A stretch of 18,639 nt of DNA from the NCBI GenBank assembly GCA_020048295.1, contig JAIFMT010000198.1, positions 1-18,639 on the forward strand. The letters run 5' to 3'. Shown piece by piece: positions 1 through 7,237 of this stretch (the first letter of the stretch is position 1; every line of letters starts with the position of its first letter). Both the position numbers and the translations under genes were made by a program. This DNA is from Rhodoferax sp. GTDB taxonomy: Bacteria > Pseudomonadota > Gammaproteobacteria > Burkholderiales > Burkholderiaceae. The notes beneath the pieces were generated by a model. That model saw nothing but the letters and a program-made list of their open reading frames with translations, ran no database searches and was not told the DNA's origin.

Positions 1-76
1 GAACTTCAGTTTGATTAACAATATTTTGATGTTCGCTAGTCGACAAAAGCGCACGAAAGTTGTTTTCGTCAATCAT
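1..76 (-). CDS. Start of an unidentified gene, cut by the left edge
   Basis: An ATG at 76 on the minus strand opens a frame that stays open for all 25 codons to the window edge, reading MIDENNFRALLSTSEHQNIV and on. A purine-rich AAGGGA about ten bases upstream can serve as ribosome binding site. The gene would begin 16 bases after the stop of the PIN-domain toxin, in the same direction, so it may be a third gene of that operon. The stretch is A+T-rich like the toxin-antitoxin pair and unlike the genes from guaB onward. Twenty-five residues are too few to name a family and I do not assign a function. The frame could also be a chance opening; the spacing and the ribosome binding site argue mildly against that. 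Confidence 0.45.
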   Translation of the reverse strand, partial: MIDENNFRALLSTSEHQNIVNQTEV

Positions 77-92
77 TGCCACATATCCCTTT

Positions 93-527
93 TTACAGAT
101 CAAGGCACTTGATGCCAAGGCTTTGAGCGGCAGTTTTCATTTTTTCATCAAACGTGGCTAGTTCAGACTTGAGGCGCAAGGCGAGTTCAACATACGAAGC
201 GTCGTAATAGCTCAGTCCAGTGACTTGAGCCAATTCAATGGTGGCGTGTTGAACATGCAAGTCAGGAACGACATCCACTTGTGGGTTCACATATCGCATG
301 AGTTCAAGATAGCCCGGCACTTCCGGAATTTGTAGCGCTTTACGTTTGACCATGCCCAACAGAACATTAGCGCATTCCCAATACCAGAGCGCGGGAACAT
401 GTACCAGGGTTTGATGCCGGAAAGCAGCCAAAAACAGTTCGCGAAGACTTGTGCTATTGCCAGGCTCAGCCAGCAACCACGCCAGACTTACCGATGCGTC
501 GATGACCACATCCTGGTTGGTAGCCAT
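93..527 (-). CDS. vapC: VapC-type PIN-domain toxin (ribonuclease)
   Basis: A 144-residue protein with the PIN fold. The acidic residues expected to bind the catalytic metal are visible: D10 in VVIDAS, E51 in YWECANVL, D109 in YYDASYVELA and D127 in ATFDEKM. Family members are Mg-dependent ribonucleases that cut tRNA, rRNA or mRNA when freed from their antitoxin. Its ATG shares one base with the stop codon of the upstream antitoxin gene (TAATG), the usual translational coupling of such pairs. All four acidic positions are intact, so I see no sign that the toxin is dead. The target RNA cannot be read from the sequence. Base composition is lower in G+C than in neighbouring guaB, consistent with horizontal arrival. 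Confidence 0.88.
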   Translation of the reverse strand: MATNQDVVIDASVSLAWLLAEPGNSTSLRELFLAAFRHQTLVHVPALWYWECANVLLGMVKRKALQIPEVPGYLELMRYVNPQVDVVPDLHVQHATIELAQVTGLSYYDASYVELALRLKSELATFDEKMKTAAQSLGIKCLDL

Positions 528-790
528 TAAAAATGGCGACCTTCATCGCGCAAGAATTTCCATTCGGAAAAACTCACTTTGCCTTGCAATTTGTCACGGG
601 CGGCATCTAGCGCCGCCAACGCCTGCGCCTCCAGTTGTGCATTTGTTTTCGTCTGCTTCACTGGCGGCTCCGCCACTAACCTCACCACCGGCTTGCCGTG
701 ACGGGTAAGTACGACCTCTTCGCCCAATTCGATCGCGTGAATCAAGCTGGAGAGTTGATTTTTAGCTTGCGCGACAGTCACCGTTTGCAT
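527..790 (-). CDS. vapB: Phd/YefM (VapB-type) antitoxin
   Basis: An 87-residue protein beginning MQTVTVAQAKNQLSSLI, the classic N-terminal Phd/YefM pattern (a V-x-x-A-K-x-x-L-S-x-L strand and helix) followed by GEEVVLTRHGKPVVRLV. In this family the N-terminal half dimerises and binds DNA to repress its own operon, and the C-terminal tail (here roughly residues 45-87, charged, with SFSEWKFLRDEGRHF at the end) wraps the toxin. The start at 790 has a good GAGGTG ribosome binding site. It lies 71 bases downstream of the guaB stop on the same strand, with a large palindrome in the gap. It overlaps the toxin gene by one base. Phd-type antitoxins commonly pair with PIN toxins, so the pairing is normal. 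Confidence 0.9.
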   Translation of the reverse strand: MQTVTVAQAKNQLSSLIHAIELGEEVVLTRHGKPVVRLVAEPPVKQTKTNAQLEAQALAALDAARDKLQGKVSFSEWKFLRDEGRHF

Positions 791-806
791 TGTTCACCTC
801 ATCAAT

Positions 807-849
807 ATGGCTAAAAATTTGAAATTCTGGCCAAATTTTAGTTAGCCAT
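807..849. promoter_or_regulatory. Interrupted palindrome before the toxin-antitoxin operon (operator or guaB terminator)
   Basis: The left arm ATGGCTAAAAATTTG (807-821) pairs with the right arm CAAATTTTAGTTAGCCAT (832-849) as 8 + 7 base pairs, leaving three extra bases (AGT) in the right arm and a 10-base loop. It ends 16 bases before the antitoxin start, just ahead of its ribosome binding site, and begins 12 bases after the guaB stop. Phd-type antitoxins repress their operons by binding palindromes at this position, so an operator is the first reading. It could also fold in the guaB transcript, but there is no T-run after it on that strand and the stem is A+T-rich, which makes a strong intrinsic terminator less likely. 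Confidence 0.5.
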
Positions 850-861
850 GAGATCAACCGC

Positions 862-2331
862 CTACTCAGCCCGGTAATTCGGCGCTTCTTTGGTGATCTG
901 CACGTCGTGCACATGGCTTTCGCGGATGCCGGCGGTGGTGATCTCGACAAACTCGGCTTTGTTCTGCATCTCTTCAATGGTGGCGCAGCCACAGTAGCCC
1001 ATGCTGGCGCGCAGGCCGCCCGCCATCTGGAAGATGATGGCAACCATCGAGCCCTTGTAGGGTACGCGGCCTTCAATGCCTTCGGGCACCAGCTTGTCGG
1101 CGTTCGGGTTGCTGCTGCTGGACTCTTGAAAGTAGCGGTCGGCGCTGCCTTGCTGCATGGCACCAATGCTGCCCATGCCACGGTAGCTTTTGTAGCTGCG
1201 GCCCTGGAACAGAATCACTTCACCGGGTGCTTCTTCGGTGCCGGCAAACATGCCGCCCATCATCACCGTGCTGGCACCCGCCGCCACCGCCTTGGCAATG
1301 TCACCGCTGAAGCGGATGCCGCCATCGGCGATCAACGGCACACCGGTGCCTTTGAGGGCCGTGGCCACGCTGTCAATGGCCATGATTTGCGGCACGCCCA
1401 CGCCAGCCACAATGCGCGTGGTGCAGATCGAGCCTGGGCCAATGCCGACCTTGACGGCATCGGCACCGGCCTCCACCAGCGCCAGCGCCGCAGCACCGGT
1501 GGCAATGTTGCCGCCAATCACCTCAACCTGTGGAAAATTCTGCTTGACCCAGCGCACCCGGTCAATCACGCCCTTGCTGTGGCCGTGCGCGGTATCGACC
1601 ACGATGGCATCGACGCCGGCGCGCGCCAGCAGTTCCACCCGTTCCTCGGTGCCCTCGCCCACGCCCACGGCAGCGGCCACGCGCAGTTTGCCAAAGGCAT
1701 CGCGCGCCGCAGCCGGAAAATTGGTTTGCTTGGTGATGTCTTTGACGGTGATCAGGCCCTTGAGCTCAAACGCGTCGTTGACCACCAGCAGGCGTTCGAT
1801 CTTGTACTGATTGAGCAGCACCTTGGCCTCATTGAGCGTGGTGCCGTCGGGCACGGTCACGAGCTTTTCGCGCGGGGTCATGATGTGGCTGACGGGCAAG
1901 TCGTAGCGGGTCTCAAAGCGCAGGTCGCGCCCAGTCACAATGCCGGCCACCTTGCCACCGTCGATCACCGGAAAGCCCGAAATGCCCAGTTGCTCAGACA
2001 GCGCCATCACCTGGCGCACCGTGTGCTGCGGGGTGATGACCACCGGGTCGCGCAGCACGCCAGACTCGTATCGTTTGACTTTGGCCACCTTGGCAGCCTG
2101 CTGCTGCGCCGTCATGTTTTTGTGGACCACGCCAATGCCGCCTTCCTGTGCGATGGCAATCGCCAGGCGCGACTCGGTCACGGTGTCCATGGCGGCTGAC
2201 ACCAGTGGCAGGTTCAGCGCGATGTTGCGGGTAAAAAGTGTTGCAAGGGATGTGTCCTTGGGCAGGACTTGGGAGTAGGCTGGCACCAACAAGACATCGT
2301 CGAAGGTGAGCGCTTTACCAATCAGGCGCAT
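862..2331 (-). CDS. guaB: IMP dehydrogenase
   Basis: Oxidises IMP to XMP with NAD+, the rate-limiting step of guanine nucleotide synthesis. From the ATG at 2331 the protein has 489 residues, the normal bacterial length, and starts [20 protein letters not shown], the conserved N-terminus. A longer open frame reaches 2511 but its first 60 residues do not resemble the family, so I reject it. Two CBS domains fill about residues 95-200 inside the TIM barrel. The catalytic loop GPGSICTTR carries C303, the flap contains GSADRYFQ (R399, Y400), and GRVPYKGS follows. A GGAG lies nine bases before the start. It faces away from the DUF4124 gene with 18 bp between starts. The frequent partner guaA is not the next gene downstream here; a toxin-antitoxin pair is. 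Confidence 0.98.
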   Translation of the reverse strand: MRLIGKALTFDDVLLVPAYSQVLPKDTSLATLFTRNIALNLPLVSAAMDTVTESRLAIAIAQEGGIGVVHKNMTAQQQAAKVAKVKRYESGVLRDPVVITPQHTVRQVMALSEQLGISGFPVIDGGKVAGIVTGRDLRFETRYDLPVSHIMTPREKLVTVPDGTTLNEAKVLLNQYKIERLLVVNDAFELKGLITVKDITKQTNFPAAARDAFGKLRVAAAVGVGEGTEERVELLARAGVDAIVVDTAHGHSKGVIDRVRWVKQNFPQVEVIGGNIATGAAALALVEAGADAVKVGIGPGSICTTRIVAGVGVPQIMAIDSVATALKGTGVPLIADGGIRFSGDIAKAVAAGASTVMMGGMFAGTEEAPGEVILFQGRSYKSYRGMGSIGAMQQGSADRYFQESSSSNPNADKLVPEGIEGRVPYKGSMVAIIFQMAGGLRASMGYCGCATIEEMQNKAEFVEITTAGIRESHVHDVQITKEAPNYRAE

Positions 2332-2349
2332 GGGTGTGAGCTCCAAACC

Positions 2350-2871
2350 ATGAAAAACCTCTTGACCCTGACCCTGCTCGTAGCCAGCCTGTTGCCGCTT
2401 GCCGCCCCGGCGCAGTGGATATGGGTTGAAAAAGACGGCCGCAAAGTATTCAGCGACCGCGCCCCGCCCAACAATGTGGCTGAAAAGGACATTTTGAAAC
2501 GCCCTGGACAAATGCGCGACAAGGCGGCGCTGGGTTCACTGGCAAGCGATGCTCCTGCCGCTGCGGCATCTGCCACACCCGCAGCAATGGGGGCCAGCAC
2601 GCCCAAACTTAGCGCGCTGGACAAGGAACTGGCCGAGAAGAAAAAGAAAGCCGAACAACTCGAAGCCGACAAACGCAAAGCCGAAGAAGCCAAAAATGCG
2701 CAGATCAGGGCGGACAACTGCACTCGCGCCAAGTCGGCCAAAGCCAGTCTGGACTCGGGCATGCGCATCGGGCGCATCAACAGCCAGGGTGAGCGTGAGG
2801 TGATGGACGACGCTGCCCGCGCCGCAGAAGTCAAGCGCCTGCAGGGCATCATGGAGACCGACTGCCAATAG
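2350..2871 (+). CDS. DUF4124 domain exported protein
   Basis: A 173-residue protein of unknown function. The first about 22 residues ([22 protein letters not shown]) form a signal peptide with a plausible cleavage after APA, so the mature protein should be periplasmic. The stretch [18 protein letters not shown] that follows is the DUF4124 signature, a small beta domain common in proteobacterial envelope proteins. An alanine-rich linker leads to a charged, probably coiled-coil helix at about 95-120 ([20 protein letters not shown]). The C-terminal part has cysteines in DNCTRAK and ETDCQ that might form a disulfide. I chose the ATG at 2350 because only it puts the signal peptide first; the upstream extension to 2269 lies antisense to guaB. 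It converges on rnfH with 19 bases between stop codons. Confidence 0.85.
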   Translation: MKNLLTLTLLVASLLPLAAPAQWIWVEKDGRKVFSDRAPPNNVAEKDILKRPGQMRDKAALGSLASDAPAAAASATPAAMGASTPKLSALDKELAEKKKKAEQLEADKRKAEEAKNAQIRADNCTRAKSAKASLDSGMRIGRINSQGEREVMDDAARAAEVKRLQGIMETDCQ

Positions 2872-2890
2872 TCAGCGCACCAAAGCGCAC

Positions 2891-3238
2891 TCAGTAGCCG
2901 GCTTTGGCACCGCTGCGTTTTTTGGCAAACAGACCCGCACCACGCGCACCCTGTTTGACAAAGCGCTCACGCCGTGCCACTTTGGGATCTACCCGCAGTG
3001 GGCGATAGACTTCCACCCGGTCGTGCTCACGCAGTGGCTCGCGCAGGCCGCTCAAGCGCCCCCAGATGCCCAGCAAAATGTCGGCATGGTCGATTTCCGG
3101 AAATTTTTCAAGCAAACCGCTCTGACGCAAGGCGTGCAGCACGTCCCAGGGGGCGGTCAGTTCAAGCACAACCTGCTGCACCTGACGTGGCGCCGGCGAA
3201 TACACCACCGTCACCTCAATGACAGGATCACTCTCCAT
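2891..3238 (-). CDS. rnfH: RnfH family protein (RatB, UPF0125)
   Basis: A 115-residue protein with the ubiquitin-like (beta-grasp) RnfH pattern: IEVTVVYSPAPRQVQQVVLE near the N-terminus, then GIWGRL and DRVEVYRPLRVDPKVARRER, the most conserved block of the family. The tail is basic (KKRSGAKAGY). RnfH members usually stand next to ratA, as here, where the start at 3238 overlaps the end of ratA by 11 bases, which implies translational coupling. The molecular role is not settled; the name comes from neighbourhood with Rnf electron-transport genes in some bacteria, and none are seen here. The longer frame to 3337 is antisense overlap with no family similarity. Confidence 0.9.
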   Translation of the reverse strand: MESDPVIEVTVVYSPAPRQVQQVVLELTAPWDVLHALRQSGLLEKFPEIDHADILLGIWGRLSGLREPLREHDRVEVYRPLRVDPKVARRERFVKQGARGAGLFAKKRSGAKAGY

Positions 3239-3665
3239 AGACCTGCTTGGCGCGTTTGACAAACGCATCAACCATGCTGCTGGCGATTTTGTCAAACACC
3301 GGGCTGATGAGCTTGCCCAGCGCGCTGTCAAAGCCATAGGTCAACGCCAGTTCCACCTTGCAGGCGCGCTGGTCAGTGCCCAGCGTGACGAAATTCCATT
3401 CGCCTTCAAGCTTGGAAAAAGGGCCGTTGACCAGGTTGATGACCACTTGCTGGTCAATGATGTGCGCATTGCGGGTGGTAAAGGTCTGGCGTATGCCACT
3501 AAAGGCAATGCCAATTTCAGCCACCATGCCGTTTTCCTCAGCGCTGACCACTCTGGCACGGTCGCACCAGGGCAAAAATTCGGGGTAACGATCCACATCG
3601 ACCACCAGGCGATACATCTCAGCCGGGCTGTACCAGATTAAAACGGACTTTTTGACAGTTTTCAT
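3228..3665 (-). CDS. ratA: RatA / coenzyme Q-binding START-domain protein
   Basis: A 145-residue single-domain protein of the START/polyketide-cyclase fold. It begins MKTVKKSVLIWYSPAEMYRL, followed by VDRYPEFLPWCDRARV, the block that defines the RatA/COQ10 family, and ends in a helix with VDAFVKRAKQVYGE. In E. coli the homologue was described as a toxin that blocks 70S assembly; eukaryotic Coq10 and related bacterial proteins bind ubiquinone. Which role applies here cannot be told from sequence. The start at 3665 matches the family length. It is divergent from smpB (117 bp between starts) and overlaps rnfH. The neighbourhood smpB-ratA-rnfH is conserved widely in proteobacteria. Confidence 0.93.
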   Translation of the reverse strand: MKTVKKSVLIWYSPAEMYRLVVDVDRYPEFLPWCDRARVVSAEENGMVAEIGIAFSGIRQTFTTRNAHIIDQQVVINLVNGPFSKLEGEWNFVTLGTDQRACKVELALTYGFDSALGKLISPVFDKIASSMVDAFVKRAKQVYGE

Positions 3666-3686
3666 AGAATGGAGCTTGAGCGCGGA

Positions 3687-3692
3687 ATTGTA
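3687..3692 (-). promoter_or_regulatory. Candidate -10 element of ratA-rnfH
   Basis: TACAAT on the minus strand matches the sigma-70 -10 consensus at five of six positions and lies 21 bases before the ratA start, which would give a short leader of about 15 bases. The region 17 bases upstream is very G+C-rich and shows no good -35, so this is a tentative call. Confidence 0.35.
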
Positions 3693-3782
3693 GTCACGCC
3701 GGGGCCGCCGTCCCATTGCCTGCCTGCGCCCTGCCCGGCTGATGTTTCCGGCACACAACCAAAATAACAAGTTTCACATTTC

Positions 3783-4256
3783 ATGGCCAAAAAACCAGAC
3801 ACCGCCGCCCGCATTGCCGACAACAAAAAGGCCGCTTTCAACTATTTTTTTGAGGAGCGGTTTGAAGCCGGCATCGTGCTCGAGGGCTGGGAAGTCAAAT
3901 CCTTGCGCGAAGGGAAGGTGCAGCTAACCGACGGCTATGTGGTCATCCGCGAGGGTGAGCTGTATGTGATCGGCCTGCAAATCAACCCGCTGGGCACCGC
4001 CTCCACCCACATCAGCCCGGACAAGCAGCGCACCAAAAAGCTGCTGATGCACAAGGAAGAAATCAAACGGCTGATTGGCAAGGTGGAGCAAAAGGGTTAC
4101 ACACTGGTGCCGCTCAACCTGCACTGGAAAAACGGCAAGGTGAAATGCGACATTGCCCTGGCCAAAGGCAAGGCCGAGCACGATAAGCGCGACACCATCA
4201 AGGACCGCGAAGGCAAGCGCGAAGTGGAACGCGCCATGAAGTCGCGCCAGCGCTAA
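3783..4256 (+). CDS. smpB: SsrA-binding protein SmpB
   Basis: A 157-residue partner of tmRNA, which it brings to stalled ribosomes so that unfinished proteins are tagged and released. The N-terminal block [21 protein letters not shown], the [14 protein letters not shown] motif and the core [11 protein letters not shown] are all typical, and the basic C-terminal tail [19 protein letters not shown] is the part that enters the empty mRNA channel. Length and ends match the family. The start at 3783 has no strong ribosome binding site; the next in-frame start lies too far inside. The gene is divergent from ratA and converges on the response regulator, with a hairpin repeat between. The tmRNA gene ssrA is not visible in the window. 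Confidence 0.98.
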   Translation: MAKKPDTAARIADNKKAAFNYFFEERFEAGIVLEGWEVKSLREGKVQLTDGYVVIREGELYVIGLQINPLGTASTHISPDKQRTKKLLMHKEEIKRLIGKVEQKGYTLVPLNLHWKNGKVKCDIALAKGKAEHDKRDTIKDREGKREVERAMKSRQR

Positions 4257-4284
4257 ATCGGCACGCCAGGATCACTACATTTTA

Positions 4285-4327
4285 TATAGCTACCAGCGCT
4301 TTCTCCATAATGGCTGGAGGCTAATTT
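4285..4327. repeat. Interspersed hairpin repeat, likely two-way terminator
   Basis: The arms TAGCTACCAGC (4287-4297) and GCTGGAGGCTA (4313-4323) pair at nine of eleven positions. Together with the flanking TTTATA and AATTTC this resembles a short dispersed repeat with a TAGCTnnnAGCGCTT core that I recall from many Comamonadaceae intergenic regions. It sits exactly between the convergent ends of smpB and the response regulator, where it could stop both transcripts. Only this copy was noticed in the window. The family assignment is from memory. Confidence 0.6.
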
Positions 4328-4328
4328 C

Positions 4329-4976
4329 CTATAAAGAAACCAGTCCGGTGCGCATGGCGTAGCGCACCAGCCCGGCCACCTCATGGATGTCAAGCTGCTT
4401 CATCAGCTGGCTGCGGTGCGTCTCCACCGTCTTGATTGACAAGTCAAGACGGCGCGCAATTTCCTTGGTACTCTGGCCTTCGGCAATCAGCTGCAGCACC
4501 TCACGCTGGCGTGGTGACAAGGCCGCAGCGGGCTGATCGTCGCCGCGCAAGCGCTGCACATAGTCTTGCACCACGCCTTTGGACACCGCCGGGCTCAGGT
4601 AGGTCTCGCCGCGCAGCACCGCCTGCAAGGCCAGCTCCAGCTCCAGTGGCGCGGCATCCTTGAGCAAATAGGCCACCGCGCCATGGCGCAGCGCCTGGCG
4701 CACGTATTCCTCGTTCTGGTGCATCGACAGGATCAGCACACGGATGGCCGGCCAGCTCTTGAGGATGCGGGCGGTTGCCTCAATGCCATTGAGCCCGGGC
4801 ATGGCGATGTCCATCAACACCAACTGAGGCTGCAGTTGTTCAGCCAGCGCCAGCAAGGCCAGGCCGTCACCGGCTTCGCCCACCACCTCAAAGCCGGGGA
4901 CGGATTCGAGCAGCTTGCGCAAGCCCGCACGCACCAGCGTGTGGTCGTCGGCCAGCAACACCCGCACCGCACTCAT
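4329..4976 (-). CDS. NarL/FixJ-type response regulator
   Basis: A 215-residue two-domain regulator. The receiver domain (residues 1-120) has the acidic pair D10-D11, the phospho-acceptor D56 in LVLMDIAMPG, S84 in LILSMH and K106 in YLLKD. A LuxR-type helix-turn-helix occupies about 152-210 (LSPRQREVLQLIAEG, then STKEIARRL and SIKTVETHRSQ). It starts 10 bases after the kinase stop on the same strand, so it is the obvious output partner of that kinase. The target genes are not known. The ATG at 4976 is used because the receiver domain begins right after it; the open frame to 5066 overlaps the kinase end. Confidence 0.95.
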   Translation of the reverse strand: MSAVRVLLADDHTLVRAGLRKLLESVPGFEVVGEAGDGLALLALAEQLQPQLVLMDIAMPGLNGIEATARILKSWPAIRVLILSMHQNEEYVRQALRHGAVAYLLKDAAPLELELALQAVLRGETYLSPAVSKGVVQDYVQRLRGDDQPAAALSPRQREVLQLIAEGQSTKEIARRLDLSIKTVETHRSQLMKQLDIHEVAGLVRYAMRTGLVSL

Positions 4977-4986
4977 GCCTCGTCTC

Positions 4987-6066
4987 TCATACCACGGGTA
5001 CCTGGCTGAGCCAGGGGCACCTGAACTGCAGCAGACTGCCGCGCCCAGGAGCCGAATCGATCTCAAGCTGCCCGCCCACCAGGGTGGCGCGCTCTTGCAT
5101 GCCTAGCACGCCCAGACTGCCGCCGGCAATGGCGCGCTCACGCATGGCGGCCAGATCAAAGCCCTGGCCATCGTCTTGCACACTGAGCAACAACTCGTCG
5201 TGTTCGCGGCGCAGCGCAATTGTGACTTCACTGGCGCGGGCGTGGCGTGTCACGTTGGTCAGCGCCTCTTGAACGATGCGAAAACACACGGTCTCAATGT
5301 CGCTGGCGACCCGACCGCTGTGGGCGTCGTACTGAAAGCTGACAGAAAAGCCGCCACGTTGCGCAGCCTGGTCTGACAGCCATTGCAGCGCGGGCACCAG
5401 CCCGAGGTCATCAAGCATGGATGGGCGCAGCGCCGTCGCCAGGCTGCGCACCTGCTGCAGGGCATCTTCCACAATGCGGATGCTCTCCAGGTTGAGGTCG
5501 GCCGGTGCCTGGCCCTTGAAACGTTCGCTGAGCTGCAGGTTGATCTTGATGGCGGTGAGCGACTGGCCCAGCTCGTCATGCAGCTCGATGGCAATGCGCC
5601 GGCGCTCCTGCTCTTGCGCTTGCAATACCCGCCGCGACAATGCCTTGAGCTGGCGTGTGGTGTTTTGCAACCGCGTCTCGGCCTGATGCTTGTACAGCGC
5701 CATGGCCAGCACGGTGCGCAGCTCACGTTCCGAGAAGGGTTTCAGGATGTAGCCAAACGGTTCGGTCAGCTTGGCACGCGACAGCACATCGTCGGCCGTA
5801 AAAGCCGTCAAAAAAACCACCGGCAAGGCATATTGGTTGCGAATCTGCTGCGCTGCCGTGATGCCATCCATACTGCCAGCCAGCTGAATGTCCATCAGCA
5901 CCAGGTCCGGGCGCAGTTCGGCGGTCAAGGCCAGCGCCTGATCGCCTTGGTCAACACAGCCAACCGGCTCATAACCCAGCGCAATCAGCAGCTGTTCAAT
6001 GTCGCGCGCCACCACCCATTCGTCTTCGACGACCAGGACTTTGGGCTTGGGAACAAATGACAGCAT
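4987..6066 (-). CDS. Cytoplasmic REC-histidine kinase (HisKA_3 type)
   Basis: A 359-residue protein with an N-terminal receiver domain (about 8-120: E14, D15, phospho-acceptor D59 in LVLMDI, K109) joined to a HisKA_3 dimerisation domain (H163 in ELHDELGQS) and a HATPase domain (N271 in EALTNVTRHA, D298-D-G-Q-G302, then GSLGVLGMQERA). All catalytic residues are present. No membrane segment or sensory domain is seen, so its input is probably phosphorylation of the receiver by another kinase, or protein contacts. HisKA_3 kinases pair with NarL-type regulators such as the gene 10 bases downstream. I use the ATG at 6066; a TTG at 6102 would add 12 residues. Upstream lies a decayed receptor fragment. 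Confidence 0.93.
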   Translation of the reverse strand: MLSFVPKPKVLVVEDEWVVARDIEQLLIALGYEPVGCVDQGDQALALTAELRPDLVLMDIQLAGSMDGITAAQQIRNQYALPVVFLTAFTADDVLSRAKLTEPFGYILKPFSERELRTVLAMALYKHQAETRLQNTTRQLKALSRRVLQAQEQERRRIAIELHDELGQSLTAIKINLQLSERFKGQAPADLNLESIRIVEDALQQVRSLATALRPSMLDDLGLVPALQWLSDQAAQRGGFSVSFQYDAHSGRVASDIETVCFRIVQEALTNVTRHARASEVTIALRREHDELLLSVQDDGQGFDLAAMRERAIAGGSLGVLGMQERATLVGGQLEIDSAPGRGSLLQFRCPWLSQVPVV

Positions 6067-6255
6067 GGGGTATTTCCAGACAAAAATGGGTAGCGGTTGC
6101 AATGCGGCAGCTTACAAGCCCGTCCCGCCTGGTAAACGTCCCGGACAACGGTATGGTTTCATCAACAAAGTGTAGCGGCAGTGCGACTGCATCATTGATT
6201 TCACCCAACATTTGTTCTCCATAAGGTCTCAAAAAAGCATGCGATAAATCAAAAT

Positions 6256-6547
6256 TTTGTTTGCCAAGGTCACGGCAGTGCAGCGGTCGGCCAGGTGCGC
6301 AACCTGGGGTTGGCCAGCAATATCAGTCAAAGCAATGATGCGCTGGCTGCACGCACCGAGGAGCAGTCGGTGTCGCTGCGGGAAACCAGCGCCAACAGCG
6401 CTGATGCAGCAGGCCGGTGTCATCGTCGCCAAAGGCGGTGCCGCCATCGGCAAGGTGGTGGGCACCATGGACAGCGTTGCGTTTCAAACCAATATTCTGG
6501 CGCTCAACGCCGCCGTTGAGGCGGCACGCGCAGGTGAACGCGGTTGA
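6256..6547 (+). pseudogene. Decayed fragment of a methyl-accepting chemotaxis receptor
   Basis: Two adjacent frames each encode part of an MCP signalling domain. About 6271-6405 in one frame gives [19 protein letters not shown], the usual block before the hairpin tip. About 6407-6544 in the next frame gives [15 protein letters not shown] and [20 protein letters not shown], the near-invariant tip. A frameshift lies near 6400-6410. Compared with intact receptors, residues are missing after RETSAN and again between GTM and DSVAF (about 17 residues). A TGA at 6545 ends it where intact proteins continue with RGFAVVA. No start, ligand domain or membrane segment is present. It can only be a remnant. 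It lies between the ends of lolD and the kinase promoter region. Confidence 0.8.
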
Positions 6548-6550
6548 GCG

Positions 6551-7237
6551 TCAGTTCTGCAGTTCGGCCAGGTGCCCCTGCACCAGCGTCAACTGCCGGC
6601 TGCAGCGACTCGCCAGTGCGCCGTCGTGGGTGACCACCACAAACGCCGTGCCTTGCGTGCGGGCCAGCTCCAGCATCAGGTCAAACACGCCATTGGCGGT
6701 GCCGCGATCAAGGTTGCCGGTGGGCTCGTCGGCCAGCACGCAGGCCGGGCGCGTGACCAATGCACGGGCGATTGCCACGCGCTGGCGCTCGCCGCCAGAG
6801 AGCTCGCTGGGGCGATGGTGGAGGCGTTCCTGCAATCCCACACTAGCTAGCATTTTTGAAGCAACTTGCGCAGCATCCACATGGGCTACACGCCGAATCC
6901 ACAGTGGCATAGCAACATTTTCAAGGGCGCTGAACTCGGCCAGCAGGTGATGAAATTGGTAAACAAAACCCAAATATCGGTTGCGCAGGCGGCCCTGTTC
7001 GGCCGCATTTTGGTGCGCCAGGTCTTGCCCGAGCAGCTTGACCGTGCCGCTGGTGGGCGCATCGAGCCCGCCAAGCAGGTGCAGCAAGGTGCTTTTGCCA
7101 GAGCCCGAGGCACCGACGATGGCCAGCGTCTGACCAGCATGCACGTCAAGGTCAACCCCTTGCAGCACGGTCACGTCCAGCAGCCCCTCGGAAAACCGGC
7201 GCGACAGACCACGCGCATGCAACACGATGTCATTCAT
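6551..7237 (-). CDS. lolD: Lipoprotein-releasing ABC transporter ATPase LolD
   Basis: A 228-residue ATPase that powers release of outer-membrane lipoproteins from the inner membrane to LolA. Walker A is GASGSGKST (about 42-50), the Q-loop region [20 protein letters not shown] is specific to LolD, the signature is LSGGERQR, Walker B is [13 protein letters not shown], and the switch is VVVTHD. Length is normal. The ATG at 7237 overlaps the end of lolC by eight bases, so the two are co-translated. The longer frame to 7300 adds residues that overlap lolC and lack similarity. LolD-type ATPases also serve MacB-like transporters, but the Q-loop and the lolC neighbour make LolD the clear call. Confidence 0.97.
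   Translation of the reverse strand: MNDIVLHARGLSRRFSEGLLDVTVLQGVDLDVHAGQTLAIVGASGSGKSTLLHLLGGLDAPTSGTVKLLGQDLAHQNAAEQGRLRNRYLGFVYQFHHLLAEFSALENVAMPLWIRRVAHVDAAQVASKMLASVGLQERLHHRPSELSGGERQRVAIARALVTRPACVLADEPTGNLDRGTANGVFDLMLELARTQGTAFVVVTHDGALASRCSRQLTLVQGHLAELQN

Noticed and set aside
907..2199. Long plus-strand open frame (430 codons) opposite guaB
   Set aside because: It is His/Ala/Gly-rich and exactly antisense to guaB, whose protein is fully convincing; the frame is a by-product of G+C-rich codon use.
2331..2511. Extended guaB start at 2511
   Set aside because: The extra 60 residues lie opposite the DUF4124 signal peptide and are unlike IMP dehydrogenases, whose N-terminus fits the ATG at 2331.
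5383..6060. Plus-strand open frame opposite the REC-histidine kinase
   Set aside because: Gln/His/Leu-rich shadow; the minus-strand protein has every kinase and receiver motif.
5996..6232. Minus-strand frame of 78 codons overlapping the kinase start, with a GGAG-like site before an internal ATG
   Set aside because: It overlaps the receiver domain in another frame, and its residues show no domain or conserved pattern.
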